A DNA stretch of 64,000 bases from Pseudarthrobacter sp. NIBRBAC000502772 (lineage in GTDB: Bacteria; Actinomycetota; Actinomycetes; Actinomycetales; Micrococcaceae), in NCBI RefSeq assembly GCF_006517235.1, contig NZ_CP041188.1, positions 4,526,001-4,590,000 on the forward strand, read 5' to 3'. This document shows, one piece after another, positions 53,365-61,193 of this stretch. The position numbers and the translations under genes are program-made. How positions within the stretch are numbered: position 1 is the stretch's first letter; each line of letters opens with the position of its first letter. The notes under the pieces are model-generated. The model was not told where the DNA came from. It was given only the letters and a program-made list of their open reading frames with translations, and did not search any database.

Positions 53365-53404
53365 CTTACCGGCTGGCTCTTACCGGCTGGCTCTTACCGG
53401 CTGG
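53365..53404. repeat. Short tandem repeat after allE
   Basis: CTTACCGGCTGGCT occurs twice exactly, plus a shorter third copy, starting eight bases after the allE stop. Confidence 0.88.
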
Positions 53405-53405
53405 C

Positions 53406-53475
53406 CGCCGAAATCGCTGGAACCATACCGGGTCGCTGCAAATTTGCGACCCGGACATGGTTCCGGCGATTTCGC
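53406..53475. terminator. 70-bp palindrome, probable operon terminator
   Basis: Nested arms CGAAATCGC/GCGATTTCG, GGAACCAT/ATGGTTCC and CGGGTCGC/GCGACCCG, with small bulges, enclose an AT-rich loop. No T-run follows, but it is the only strong structure between allE and the second IclR gene. Confidence 0.75.
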
Positions 53476-53485
53476 GTTAACGGCC

Positions 53486-53530
53486 AATTCCCACCCCGCG
53501 GAAAATAAATTCCCACGCAATGGGAACTTC
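53486..53530. promoter_or_regulatory. Two candidate operators before the second IclR gene
   Basis: TTCCCACCCCGCGGAA and TTCCCACGCAATGGGAA lie 20 bases apart in the region upstream of the 53570 start. Both fit TCCC-N7-GGRA, close to but not the same as the purine set. Confidence 0.45.
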
Positions 53531-53569
53531 GTGATGCCATCCGTGATACCAGCCACTAACGTCGGTGTT

Positions 53570-54325
53570 ATGCCTACAGATCCGAGCCATTCCGTGACAC
53601 CGGAAGGCAACGCCTCGCGGTTCGTCGACATCCTGCTCGAATTCGCGCGGCACCGGACTCTGACTGCAGCCCAGATCAGCAAAACAACGGGCATCCCCGC
53701 CAGTGCCGTGTACCGGCACCTGGCACTGCTGGTGCAGTCCGGGCTGGTGGCGCAGACCAGGCGCCGCGGGCAGTACAGCGCCGGCCCGGAAACCCTGCGC
53801 CTCGCCGCCAACTTCCACCAGGAGGCCATGGTCAAGGGCCGCATCTCGGAGCAGCTACAGCTGCTCTCGGATGAAACCCAGGAGCTGGCCGCCTACCTGG
53901 TGGTCCGCGGTGCGGATGCCCTGTGCGTGGATGCCATCGAAGGCCCGCAGATGCTGCGCTGCAGCTACTCGCCGGGCAGCTCGCTCCCCCTGCTGAAGGG
54001 CGCCAGCGCCATGGCCCTGCTGGCACACCTGGACCCCCAGGAGCAGAGCAGGATCGTGGCCGGCCTCGGGCTTAGCTCCGAGGACGCAGACAACCTGAAC
54101 CACGAGCTCCAGCTCGTCCAGGGCCGCGGCTTCGGCCTCAGCTACGGGGCGGTGGATGCGGGCGTCTGGGGCGTCAGTTTCCCCGTGTTCGACGACGGCG
54201 GCCGGCTTTTGGGTGCCGTCAGCACCATGGCTCCGGCGGACCGGGCGGTCCGGCGCGAAAAGCAACTCATAGCAAGCACCCGTGACGCCGCATTGGCGCT
54301 CGGACACGGAGAAGGATCCCGATGA
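53570..54325 (+). CDS. IclR-family transcriptional regulator (with hutG-like gene)
   Basis: A protein of 251 aa with an IclR winged helix (SRFVDILLEFARHRTLTAAQ, ISKTTGIPASAVYRHLALLV, then QSGLVAQTRRRGQY) and a ligand domain (LPLLKGASAMALLAHLDPQE, then AVDAGVWGVSFPVFDDGGRL). It overlaps the formimidoylglutamase-like gene by ATGA, so it probably controls histidine breakdown genes. The start is uncertain: ATG 53570 and ATG 53534 are in frame and neither has an SD. Confidence 0.83.
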   Translation: MPTDPSHSVTPEGNASRFVDILLEFARHRTLTAAQISKTTGIPASAVYRHLALLVQSGLVAQTRRRGQYSAGPETLRLAANFHQEAMVKGRISEQLQLLSDETQELAAYLVVRGADALCVDAIEGPQMLRCSYSPGSSLPLLKGASAMALLAHLDPQEQSRIVAGLGLSSEDADNLNHELQLVQGRGFGLSYGAVDAGVWGVSFPVFDDGGRLLGAVSTMAPADRAVRREKQLIASTRDAALALGHGEGSR

Positions 54326-55272
54326 CCAACCCCACCACCCAGCACACGTGGACGGGCCGCGACGACGGCCCCGGCCCAGAGCACCGGCGCTGGCACCACG
54401 CAGTAAACACGGCCCAGGCCGGCACCACGGGAATCGCCATCCTTGGGTTCCGCAGCGATGAAGGCGTCCGCCGGAACAAAGGCCGGGTCGGCGCCGTCGA
54501 CGGTCCCGCAAGCATCCGCTCCGCCCTGGCACCCATGGCGGCGCCGGCGGAACTCCTGGTCCACGACCTTGGCGACACCAGCGTTGTGGACGGAAACCTC
54601 GAGGACGGCCAGGAGCGCCTCGGTGCGGCCGTCCGCCAGGCCCTGGACGCGGGCCACCTGCCCGTCATCCTTGGCGGCGGCCACGAAACCGCCTTCGGCA
54701 CGTACACGGGCCTCCGCGCCAGCCAGGTCACCGATGGACGCCGGATCGGCATCCTCAACCTGGACGCGCATTTCGATCTCCGAGCGGAGGCCATCCCGTC
54801 CTCGGGAACACCGTTCCGGCAAGTGGCCGAAGCGGAGCAAGCCTTGGGCCACGGGTTCAACTACACGGTGGTGGGCATCAGCCAGCCCGGCAACACCGAG
54901 GCCCTGTTCCAGACAGCCCGGGAGCTCGGCGTCACGTACCTCCTGGACGAGGAATGCACCGAGTCCAAGACTGAGCAGGTCCGGCAGTTCACGCAGGACT
55001 TCATCGACTCCGTGGACGTCGTCTACCTGACCATCGACCTCGACGTCCTCCCCGCGTACGTCGCCCCCGGTGTCAGCGCACCGGCGTCGTACGGCGTTCC
55101 GCTCTCCGTCGTCTTGGACGTATGCCGCCAGCTGGCCCGCTCCCCCAAGCTCGCCGTCGTCGACGTCGTCGAACTGAACCCCAGGTTCGACGTCGACTCC
55201 CGCACGGCCCGCACGGCCGCACGCCTCATCCACACGATCGCCGCAGAGCGATCCGGGCACCGGCATGCGTAG
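54322..55272 (+). CDS. hutG: Ureohydrolase family: formimidoylglutamase-like
   Basis: A 316-aa arginase-fold enzyme. Mn ligands are seen in VILGGGHETAFGT, NLDAHFDLRAE and LTIDLDVLPAYVAPGVSAPA. DEGVRRNKGRVGAVDGPASI is typical of HutG, which splits N-formimidoyl-L-glutamate to glutamate and formamide; agmatinase or guanidinobutyrase are alternatives. Coupling to an IclR regulator supports the histidine route. No other hut genes lie in the window. Confidence 0.8.
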   Translation: MTNPTTQHTWTGRDDGPGPEHRRWHHAVNTAQAGTTGIAILGFRSDEGVRRNKGRVGAVDGPASIRSALAPMAAPAELLVHDLGDTSVVDGNLEDGQERLGAAVRQALDAGHLPVILGGGHETAFGTYTGLRASQVTDGRRIGILNLDAHFDLRAEAIPSSGTPFRQVAEAEQALGHGFNYTVVGISQPGNTEALFQTARELGVTYLLDEECTESKTEQVRQFTQDFIDSVDVVYLTIDLDVLPAYVAPGVSAPASYGVPLSVVLDVCRQLARSPKLAVVDVVELNPRFDVDSRTARTAARLIHTIAAERSGHRHA

Positions 55273-55356
55273 CCGCAAGCCCGCCTCCCCTCCCCAGAAA
55301 CTCACGGTCAGGGCTCGGTAGCCGTCCGCTGTTCAGGTTCAATTGCCCACGCGGCT

Positions 55357-55569
55357 TCATGCAGGAGACTGGCCAGCCGCCGCTGGAAGATCGGCGCCCT
55401 GCCCCAACGGGCTGTACGCCTCCACCGCAATGCCCAGGGAGCGGTTCTTTGCCGCCAGCTCCTGCTGCTGGAACGAGGGGTGGATTTCGATCTGGTTGAC
55501 GGCCGGGACAACGTCCGCCACCGCCAGGAGCGTGTCCAGGTGGTCAGCCAGGAAGTTCGCACGGGCGGG
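55357..55569 (-). pseudogene. Aldo/keto reductase remnant
   Basis: A 70-codon stretch between two stops with no start codon suited to the frame. It reads ANFLADHLDTLLAVADVVPA, then VNQIEIHPSFQQQELAAKNR and SLGIAVEAYSPLGQGADL. This is the central part of AKRs of the 2,5-diketogluconate reductase type (N-F, P-x-x-N-Q-I-E-x-H-P and E-A-Y-S-P-L-G). The N-terminal ~140 and C-terminal ~90 residues are gone. It is divergent from the XRE regulator at 55689, a common arrangement for such regulators and redox enzymes. Confidence 0.8.
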
Positions 55570-55688
55570 TTATGCATTCAACGCTAGGCACGCCGGCAGG
55601 CCGTGTCAGCAGATATGCCATTCCCTCCTTTTCCTAGGACTGGCACTCCTACCTTCGTCACTGGAAAGCGGGGACGCCGGCTTGGACA

Positions 55689-56603
55689 ATGGAAGGCATG
55701 GGTCAGAGCGCGGAGTTTGGAAAGTTCCTGAAGGCAATGCGGTCGCGGCTGACGCCGGAGCAGGCCGGGATAGCCGCGACCACCGGTGGCAGGCGCGTCC
55801 CCGGGCTGCGACGCGAGGAAATCGCGCGCCTTGCGGACGTGAGCACCGACTACTACACCCGCCTCGAACAAGGCCGGAACATCCACCCGTCCCGGGCGGT
55901 GATGGATTCAGTGGCGCGGGCCCTGCGCCTGGATCCTGGCGAGCAGGCGCACATGTTCGACCTTCTGGAGAACTGCGCGAAGTCCCAGCATTCACCCATT
56001 CCGGAACAGGTTGTTCGGCCGGCTCTCCGCCAACTCCTGGACGCCGTGGGCAACGTTCCCGCCGTGATCCTGGGCCGCCGCACAGATGTTCTGGCCGGCA
56101 ACCGCCTGGCGTTCCTTCTGCTTGCGGAATTCCCGGCCATGCCGGCGGCGGAGCGGAACCTCACCCGCTGGATCTTCCTCGATCCACGCTCCCACGATCT
56201 CTTCCGGGACTGGGAGACCGTGGCGGCCGAAGCCGTCGGGACCCTGCGCGCGGATATCGGCCGGCACCCCAACGACCCCCAGGCCAATCAGCTCGTCGGC
56301 GAACTCGCAGTGCACAGCGAACGCTTCCGCCAATGGTGGGCCGGACACCGGCTGGCAACGGGGTCCGCAGGCAGCGTTCGGCTGCACCATCCCGTCGTCG
56401 GGGACCTGGAACTGAACTTCGAAGACCTGACGCTTCCCGACGATCCAGACCAGGTGCTGCGGGTGTATTCAGCGAAGCCGGACTCGCCATCGGCCGATTC
56501 CCTGACCCTGCTCGGCAGCTTCGGCGCCGAAGTGCTGGCCGCCGCGGCAGCCCCTCGGGCCACGGAAGACACGGACGCGTCCGGCGCTAGCAAGGCGCCC
56601 TGA
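55689..56603 (+). CDS. XRE-family regulator with MmyB-like ligand-binding domain
   Basis: A protein of 304 aa. HTH: FGKFLKAMRSRLTPEQAGIA, then VPGLRREEIARLADVSTDYY and TRLEQGRNIHPS. The C-terminal MmyB-like PAS fold has LLDAVGNVPAVILGRRTDVL, RNLTRWIFLDPRSHDLFRDW and GELAVHSERFRQWWAGHRL. The usual regulatory target is a divergent oxidoreductase gene; here only an AKR remnant is left. The second Met (MGQS, 55698) may be the start. Confidence 0.88.
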   Translation: MEGMGQSAEFGKFLKAMRSRLTPEQAGIAATTGGRRVPGLRREEIARLADVSTDYYTRLEQGRNIHPSRAVMDSVARALRLDPGEQAHMFDLLENCAKSQHSPIPEQVVRPALRQLLDAVGNVPAVILGRRTDVLAGNRLAFLLLAEFPAMPAAERNLTRWIFLDPRSHDLFRDWETVAAEAVGTLRADIGRHPNDPQANQLVGELAVHSERFRQWWAGHRLATGSAGSVRLHHPVVGDLELNFEDLTLPDDPDQVLRVYSAKPDSPSADSLTLLGSFGAEVLAAAAAPRATEDTDASGASKAP

Positions 56604-56676
56604 CTTCCGGGAAGGACAGCGGGTCACATCCTGCGGTGGGCGTCTGTGACAAGACCTGACACCGGCCCCCGTGGTA

Positions 56677-56722
56677 GTCGTCGTAGGTCCGCATCGGGCT
56701 CGCCGGTGCGGACCTACACGAC
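56677..56722 (+). promoter_or_regulatory. Long hairpin directly before the carbonic anhydrase SD
   Basis: GTAGGTCCGCA pairs exactly with TGCGGACCTAC, and GTCGT/ACGAC extend the stem across one bulged C, giving 16 bp. The loop is 13 bases. The SD GAAGGA starts three bases after the stem. There is no T-run, so it is more like a leader structure than a terminator. Confidence 0.72.
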
Positions 56723-56735
56723 CCGAAGGATGGAA

Positions 56736-57545
56736 ATGCGCAGCGCCACAGTAATGACCAGGAAGTCTTTGATAGTTGGATCCGGGCTGGGGCTGCTGGC
56801 ACTTGTCACCGGCTGCAGCAGGTCTGCCGCCGGGGCCGCGGCACCATCGCCGTCCGCCTCCGCAGCTCCACACGCCTGGTCCTACGACGGCGCCGAGGGC
56901 CCTGAACACTGGGGCACCCTGAGTTCCGACTTCGGCTCCTGCTCGTCCGGCACCGCCCAGTCCCCCATCGAGGTCGGCGGCAGTTCGGGCCTTTCCCCCG
57001 CGCCGCTCGCCCTGGCCTATTCCGCCTCGGAAGGCGAGATGACGGACAACGGCCACACCACCGAGCTGCACGCCCTCTCGGCCCAGGGCATCACGGTTGG
57101 CGGCAAGCAGTACGCCTTCAAGCAGATGCATTTCCACGCCCCGTCCGAGCACACGCTGGGCGGTGTGCGGCACGAAGCGGAGTTCCACTTCGTCCACCAG
57201 GCCGACGACGGCGGGCTGGCCGTCGTCGGGATCCTCGCCACGGTGGGGGCTACCAATGCGGCGTGGGCGCCGTTCACGGACGGCGTGCCCGCCGCAGCCG
57301 GCGGGCAGAAGGTGGTGGCCGGCGTCGTGGACTTCCCGGCGCTGTTCCCGGCTTCGCTGGATCATTTCGCGTATGACGGCAGCCTGACCACTCCGCCCTG
57401 TTCGGAAGGCGTGCGCTGGCTGCTCCTCGAGACCCCCATTGAGCTGGGAGCCGGACAGCTCGCCACACTTCGCGCGGCGCACGCGGGCAACAGCCGGCCG
57501 CTCCAGCCGCTCAACGGGAGGGACGTCGTCGCGGCGGACCAGTAG
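56736..57545 (+). CDS. Alpha-carbonic anhydrase, lipoprotein
   Basis: A protein of 269 aa that hydrates CO2 outside the membrane. A lipobox LVTGC with C27 follows a hydrophobic segment. The catalytic domain has WSYDGAEGPEHWG, QSPIEV, the zinc His motif in FKQMHFHAPSEHTLGG, the third zinc His in EFHFVHQ, and YDGSLTTPPCSEGVRW. The ATG at 56736 has GAAGGA before it and lies after a strong hairpin. It is convergent with the dehydratase gene, their stops being four bases apart. Confidence 0.92.
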   Translation: MRSATVMTRKSLIVGSGLGLLALVTGCSRSAAGAAAPSPSASAAPHAWSYDGAEGPEHWGTLSSDFGSCSSGTAQSPIEVGGSSGLSPAPLALAYSASEGEMTDNGHTTELHALSAQGITVGGKQYAFKQMHFHAPSEHTLGGVRHEAEFHFVHQADDGGLAVVGILATVGATNAAWAPFTDGVPAAAGGQKVVAGVVDFPALFPASLDHFAYDGSLTTPPCSEGVRWLLLETPIELGAGQLATLRAAHAGNSRPLQPLNGRDVVAADQ

Positions 57546-57549
57546 AACC

Positions 57550-58482
57550 TCAGACCGTGGCGGGGTCCGTGTTGGCGCCGCAGAGGATCACGGCCACTCG
57601 TTCGCTGTCGTCCGGGACGTAGGCGCCGGAGAGCAGGGCGGCGAAAGCGGTGGCCGCGCCGTGCTCCACGATGATGCGGTACTCCTCCCACAGCAGGGAG
57701 CGGGCGGCCACGATGTCCTCGTCGGAGACCAACACGGCGCGGACACCGGTACGGACGGCCACGTCGAAGCCGATCCGGCCGATCTGCCGGGCCCCCAGCG
57801 AGTCGGCGGCGATCCCGGAGACGGCCACGTCCACGGGGGTCCCGGCCGCGAGCGCGGCGTGCAGGGTGGGCGTTGAGTGGGACTCGACGCCCACCACTTT
57901 GGCCCGGCCTTCCACGGCGGCCGCGACGCCCGCCATGAGCCCGCCGCCACCCACGGCCACCACCACGGTGTCCACGTCGCCCAGCTGCTCCAGCAGCTCG
58001 GTTCCGATGGTGCCGGCGCCGGCGGCGATCTCGGGCTGGTCGTAGGCGTGGCAGTAGACCGCGCCCGTCTCGGCGGCGTAAGCCATCGCGGCGTCGTAGG
58101 CCTCGGAGTATTCGGCGCCGCGCTGGACCACGTTGGCGCCGATGTCCCAGAGTTTCTTGACCTTCACGGCAGGGGCGGTCTCGGGCACGAACACCGTGGC
58201 CGGGACCCCCACTTCCGTGGCCGCGTAGGCGTTGGCGAGCCCGGCGTTGCCGCCGGAGGCCACCACAATGCCGACGTCGTCCTTGAGTTCGCCGCGCTCC
58301 CGGCAGGCCAGGACCCGGTTGAACGCACCCCGCGCCTTGAAGGTGCCGGTGTGCTGCATGAACTCGCATTTGAGCCACACCTCGCCGGGGAATTGGCCTC
58401 GGTCAGCCGCCAGCACGGGCGTGACGCGGATCCTCCCCGCAATCCGGGCAGCGGCTTCGTCGACGTCGGTGCGTGTGATCAT
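57550..58482 (-). CDS. Threonine/serine dehydratase-like PLP enzyme
   Basis: A 310-aa fold-type II PLP enzyme. The cofactor Lys is in TGTFKARGAFNRVL, the substrate loop is VASGGNAGLANAYAATE (SGGNxG, typical of Thr/Ser dehydratases), and the phosphate cup is AVGGGGLMAG. There is no C-terminal ACT domain, so it is a catabolic or broad-specificity type rather than biosynthetic IlvA. The start at MITRTD follows GAGGAT. Confidence 0.87.
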   Translation of the reverse strand: MITRTDVDEAAARIAGRIRVTPVLAADRGQFPGEVWLKCEFMQHTGTFKARGAFNRVLACRERGELKDDVGIVVASGGNAGLANAYAATEVGVPATVFVPETAPAVKVKKLWDIGANVVQRGAEYSEAYDAAMAYAAETGAVYCHAYDQPEIAAGAGTIGTELLEQLGDVDTVVVAVGGGGLMAGVAAAVEGRAKVVGVESHSTPTLHAALAAGTPVDVAVSGIAADSLGARQIGRIGFDVAVRTGVRAVLVSDEDIVAARSLLWEEYRIIVEHGAATAFAALLSGAYVPDDSERVAVILCGANTDPATV

Positions 58483-58680
58483 GGGGAAATCCTCGTTCCG
58501 GGGTGGGGCTGGGTACAACGTTCAGGCTATCGCCCGCGTGGTGTCGCCGTCGTTCCGTCCCAGTGTCTCGGCGCAAAAGCGTCCCAAAGAGGGAAATGGG
58601 CCGCTTGCGCGCGCCGGGTTCGCGGCATGCCGGATTACCGGCCCTGCTGCCGGTCGTGTTCCCGGGGCCGCTTGAATTTG

Positions 58681-59280
58681 TTAACCGATGAAGATGACGA
58701 GGTCTTCGCAGAAGTCGCGTCCTGCCGTGTCCGCTTGCCCGTGACTGGCCGTCTCGCCGAGGTCCCTAATGAACTCGTCGTCGGAGGGGTCAGCAGGTGT
58801 GCCGCCGTGATCCATGAGGATCGCGAACCTGAAGGTACCCGTGTCCATGAAGAGACGCGTACCGTCCGGGCCGTAGACCTTTTGGACGCCGGAGACAGCG
58901 ATCTCGACGGTCAGGGTGCCATCGCCGTTGTCGGTGATTTTGTGGTCCCGTGCCTGGCCTGACTCCGTGATCGTGTAGGTCTGCTCGTTCAAGGTGTTTG
59001 TCCACACATCGGTTGAGCGGATCGGACCCCCTCCGTATGCGAGGCCGTCGCCGTGATGAACGAAGAGGAACATCCCCTCGGCATGCCTGTCGTGTCGCAC
59101 GGGGAAGTCTACGATCCCGGCGCAAAATCCGGGGAATTCTTCCTGGGCAATGGCGCTGCTGGACTCTGTAAAGTGGTCGTGCTCGAGCGGCCGCCCGGCC
59201 AACGCAGGGGCAGCCGATGCGACCGAGATTCCGATCGCGGAGATCACCGCTCCCACGGTGGCGAGTACCTTGTGCTTCAT
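58681..59280 (-). CDS. Secreted protein of unknown function
   Basis: A 199-aa protein with a Sec signal peptide (basic MKHK, hydrophobic core, Ala-x-Ala cleavage near residue 28). The mature part has two Cys (CAG near residue 54 and C near the C-terminus), a DNGDGTLTVEI strand and an FRFAILMDHGG segment. A strong SD, GAGGAGGATGAA, fixes the start. No family recognised. Confidence 0.72.
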   Translation of the reverse strand: MKHKVLATVGAVISAIGISVASAAPALAGRPLEHDHFTESSSAIAQEEFPGFCAGIVDFPVRHDRHAEGMFLFVHHGDGLAYGGGPIRSTDVWTNTLNEQTYTITESGQARDHKITDNGDGTLTVEIAVSGVQKVYGPDGTRLFMDTGTFRFAILMDHGGTPADPSDDEFIRDLGETASHGQADTAGRDFCEDLVIFIG

Positions 59281-59606
59281 TTCATCCTCCTCGATTAGTG
59301 GCCCGCAGCAGCGAGCCAGAGATCATCTGTTCGTTGCTTGGGTGGCGATCGACGGAGAGGAGGCAACCACGGCCAGGGAATTCAGAAGCATCACGCACAA
59401 GACAATGAGTTTGAGATTCGGCTGTGATGCCGCTCCACCACTTTTCACAAGGGGCACCTCCACACCAAGAATGTGTCCGGAGCCCAGATCAGCGGAGATT
59501 TCTGATGCGGAAAACGCTACTCTCAGGGCGCCGTTGGCACCAGAGTTCAACACAAGAGACACATTCCGAACGAAATATCCCTGCGGGCGCCGGTGTTTCC
59601 CCGGAT
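59281..59606. other. Intergenic region, no supported gene
   Basis: A 326-base gap between divergent genes with lower GC than the surroundings. It must hold both promoters. A minus-strand frame of 96 codons crosses it but has no SD and no recognisable family. Confidence 0.4.
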
Positions 59607-60248
59607 ATGACAACCATCGGAATCATCGGCGCAGGACACATTGGCAGCCAGGTTGCCCGCAAAGCGGTGGAACTCGGCTACGACGTGGTGATCAGCAATT
59701 CCCGCGGCCCCGAAACGCTGGCCGCACTCGTGGCGGAACTGGGACCCCGCGCCGGGGCCGCGACGCCGGCCGAAGCGGCAGCGGCGGGCGATTTCGCCGT
59801 CGTGACCATTCCTTTCAGGAGCCTCGGCAGCATCCCCGTGGAGCCGCTCGCGGGGAAGATCGTGATCGATACCGGCAACTACTACTGGAAGCGCGACGGC
59901 CGTGTTCCGGCCCTCGACGCCGGCGAAACCACGTCCTCCGCACTGGTCCAGAAACACCTGCCGACGTCCAAGGTGGCGAAGGGCTTCAACCACATCCGGT
60001 ACAGCGAGATCACCACGGACGGCACGCCTCCCGGCACCCCTAACCGCCGTGCCCTGGCCACCGCGAGCGACTTCGCCGAGGCCAGCGGGCTCGTGACGAA
60101 GCTGTATGACGAGTTCGGCTTCGACACGGTGGACCTCGGCCCGCTCTCAGAGAGCTGGCGCGCGGAGCCGGGCCGTCCGGCGAATGTGGTGCGGCAGAAC
60201 GCTGCTGAACTCAGCGAGACCCTGGCCAAGGCGCCGCGGACCGTCTGA
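59607..60248 (+). CDS. NADPH-dependent F420 reductase-like / NAD(P)-binding oxidoreductase
   Basis: A 213-aa Rossmann protein. TTIGIIGAGHIGSQVARKAV is the dinucleotide motif, with VVISNSRGPETLAALVAELG following as in F420-dependent NADP reductases (NSRGP). VIDTGNYYWKRDG and KGFNHIRYSEI are further conserved parts. It probably transfers hydride between NADPH and a flavin/F420-like cofactor, or is a related reductase of unknown substrate. No SD is seen before the ATG. Confidence 0.82.
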   Translation: MTTIGIIGAGHIGSQVARKAVELGYDVVISNSRGPETLAALVAELGPRAGAATPAEAAAAGDFAVVTIPFRSLGSIPVEPLAGKIVIDTGNYYWKRDGRVPALDAGETTSSALVQKHLPTSKVAKGFNHIRYSEITTDGTPPGTPNRRALATASDFAEASGLVTKLYDEFGFDTVDLGPLSESWRAEPGRPANVVRQNAAELSETLAKAPRTV

Positions 60249-60251
60249 CGC

Positions 60252-60506
60252 TTGGCGGGCGGTGCCGGCCTGGCAGTGCGGCTCTGGTCACCCGCCCGAC
60301 GACGGCTGGTTGTCTGGTGTGCGGCCGGCGGGCTTCTCGCGGTGCAGGCCACGGTGACGGTTCAGGCGTTTTCAGCGCTCGACGCCGGCTTGGCGGGCGG
60401 AGCGCTGTCAGGCGTCTATTTCGCCGGGCTGCTCGCAGGGGTCATCGCAGCCATCGCTGCGAGCATGGTGGCGCTCCTGCTCGGTCGGCGAAATCCAGGG
60501 GCCTGA
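60252..60506 (+). CDS. Small two-helix membrane protein
   Basis: An 84-aa frame with two hydrophobic helices (LVVWCAAGGLLAVQATVTVQ and SGVYFAGLLAGVIAAIAASM regions) and a basic C-terminus. It starts at a TTG three bases after the reductase stop. A further frame just beyond, to 60622, also encodes a hydrophobic helix with an Arg-rich end but has no start codon. The unit may be a frameshifted longer membrane protein. Confidence 0.45.
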   Translation: MAGGAGLAVRLWSPARRRLVVWCAAGGLLAVQATVTVQAFSALDAGLAGGALSGVYFAGLLAGVIAAIAASMVALLLGRRNPGA

Positions 60507-60789
60507 CGGCCACGGGTATCGGACCCGACGGCGGGGCCGGCCCGACCGTCCTCCTGGCACTGGCCATCGGTCTGGCGGGCGCAGCCGTCCAGGATTTCGT
60601 CCGCCGGCGTCGGCGTCGCTGAAGGCCAGGACTCAGCCGCGGGACCGATACCGGAACTACCTAAATCCCCCGCATTCCCGCAGATCTTTTGGGCTGCCCA
60701 CCGGTCCGTGGGGGCCATTCCTTTCTACAATTTAAGTGGCGGCATAGGCGGCAATCAGCCGAACCAGCCGCACCACAAGGAGGACCGCA

Positions 60790-60966
60790 ATGGGTTTGGG
60801 TGACAGGATCCACAACGCCGCGGAGAGGCTTCACGGCAAGGGAAAGAAAGCCGCCGGTGAGGTCAGCGGAAACGACCGCATGAGGGCGGAAGGCAAGGCC
60901 CGCGCAGTCCGGGCCGACCTCAAGCAAGCCGGCGAAAAGATCAGGCACGCCTTCAAGCGGCACTGA
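60790..60966 (+). CDS. CsbD-like stress protein
   Basis: A 58-aa hydrophilic helical protein beginning MGLGDRIHNAAERLHGKGKK, with AAGEVSGNDRMRAEGKARAV next. This is the CsbD pattern (N-x-x-x-x-x-x-G-x-x-K-x-x-x-G-x-x-x-G-N-x-x-x-x-A-E-G-K). CsbD proteins are general-stress proteins of unknown activity. AAGGAGGACC gives a very strong SD, and an intrinsic terminator follows 13 bases after the stop. Confidence 0.88.
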   Translation: MGLGDRIHNAAERLHGKGKKAAGEVSGNDRMRAEGKARAVRADLKQAGEKIRHAFKRH

Positions 60967-60979
60967 ATACGATCAATCG

Positions 60980-61012
60980 AACGGGCGGCCCCGCCAGGAG
61001 CCGCCCGTTTTT
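60980..61012 (+). terminator. Intrinsic terminator after the CsbD-like gene
   Basis: AACGGGCGGC and GCCGCCCGTT with a 10-base loop, then a run of T (TTTTT in total). Confidence 0.9.
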
Positions 61013-61119
61013 CTGTGCGCGGTCGGGAAGAGTTTGCTGTCCCCACCCCCTCCCAACCCACACACCCCCTTGACTCGCGCCTCCACCTTCCCTAAACTTT
61101 TCATAAAGCAGAATCTAAA

Positions 61120-61134
61120 TTCCACAAAGCGGAA
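61120..61134. promoter_or_regulatory. Purine-regulon operator before hyi
   Basis: TTCCACAAAGCGGAA, differing at two positions from the best site (33303-33317), 59 bases upstream of the hyi start. It would place the glyoxylate-to-glycerate genes in the IclR regulon. Confidence 0.68.
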
Positions 61135-61193
61135 ACTCGAGAAGAGCCAAGCAAGCGGAAGATAGATCAAAGCCCTCCCCGGAAGGACCTACG

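Noticed and set aside
55308..55577. An 89-codon minus-strand frame over the AKR remnant
   Set aside because: Its product is Arg/Thr/Ser/Trp-rich frame-shadow sequence; the AKR homology lies in a different frame.
59323..59613. A 96-codon minus-strand frame with a hydrophobic end
   Set aside because: It starts at a TTG without SD, overlaps the start of the F420-type reductase gene and the promoter region, and resembles no family.
60507..60622. A second small membrane protein after 60506
   Set aside because: It has a hydrophobic helix but no start codon; it may be a frameshifted end of the preceding frame, which cannot be shown.
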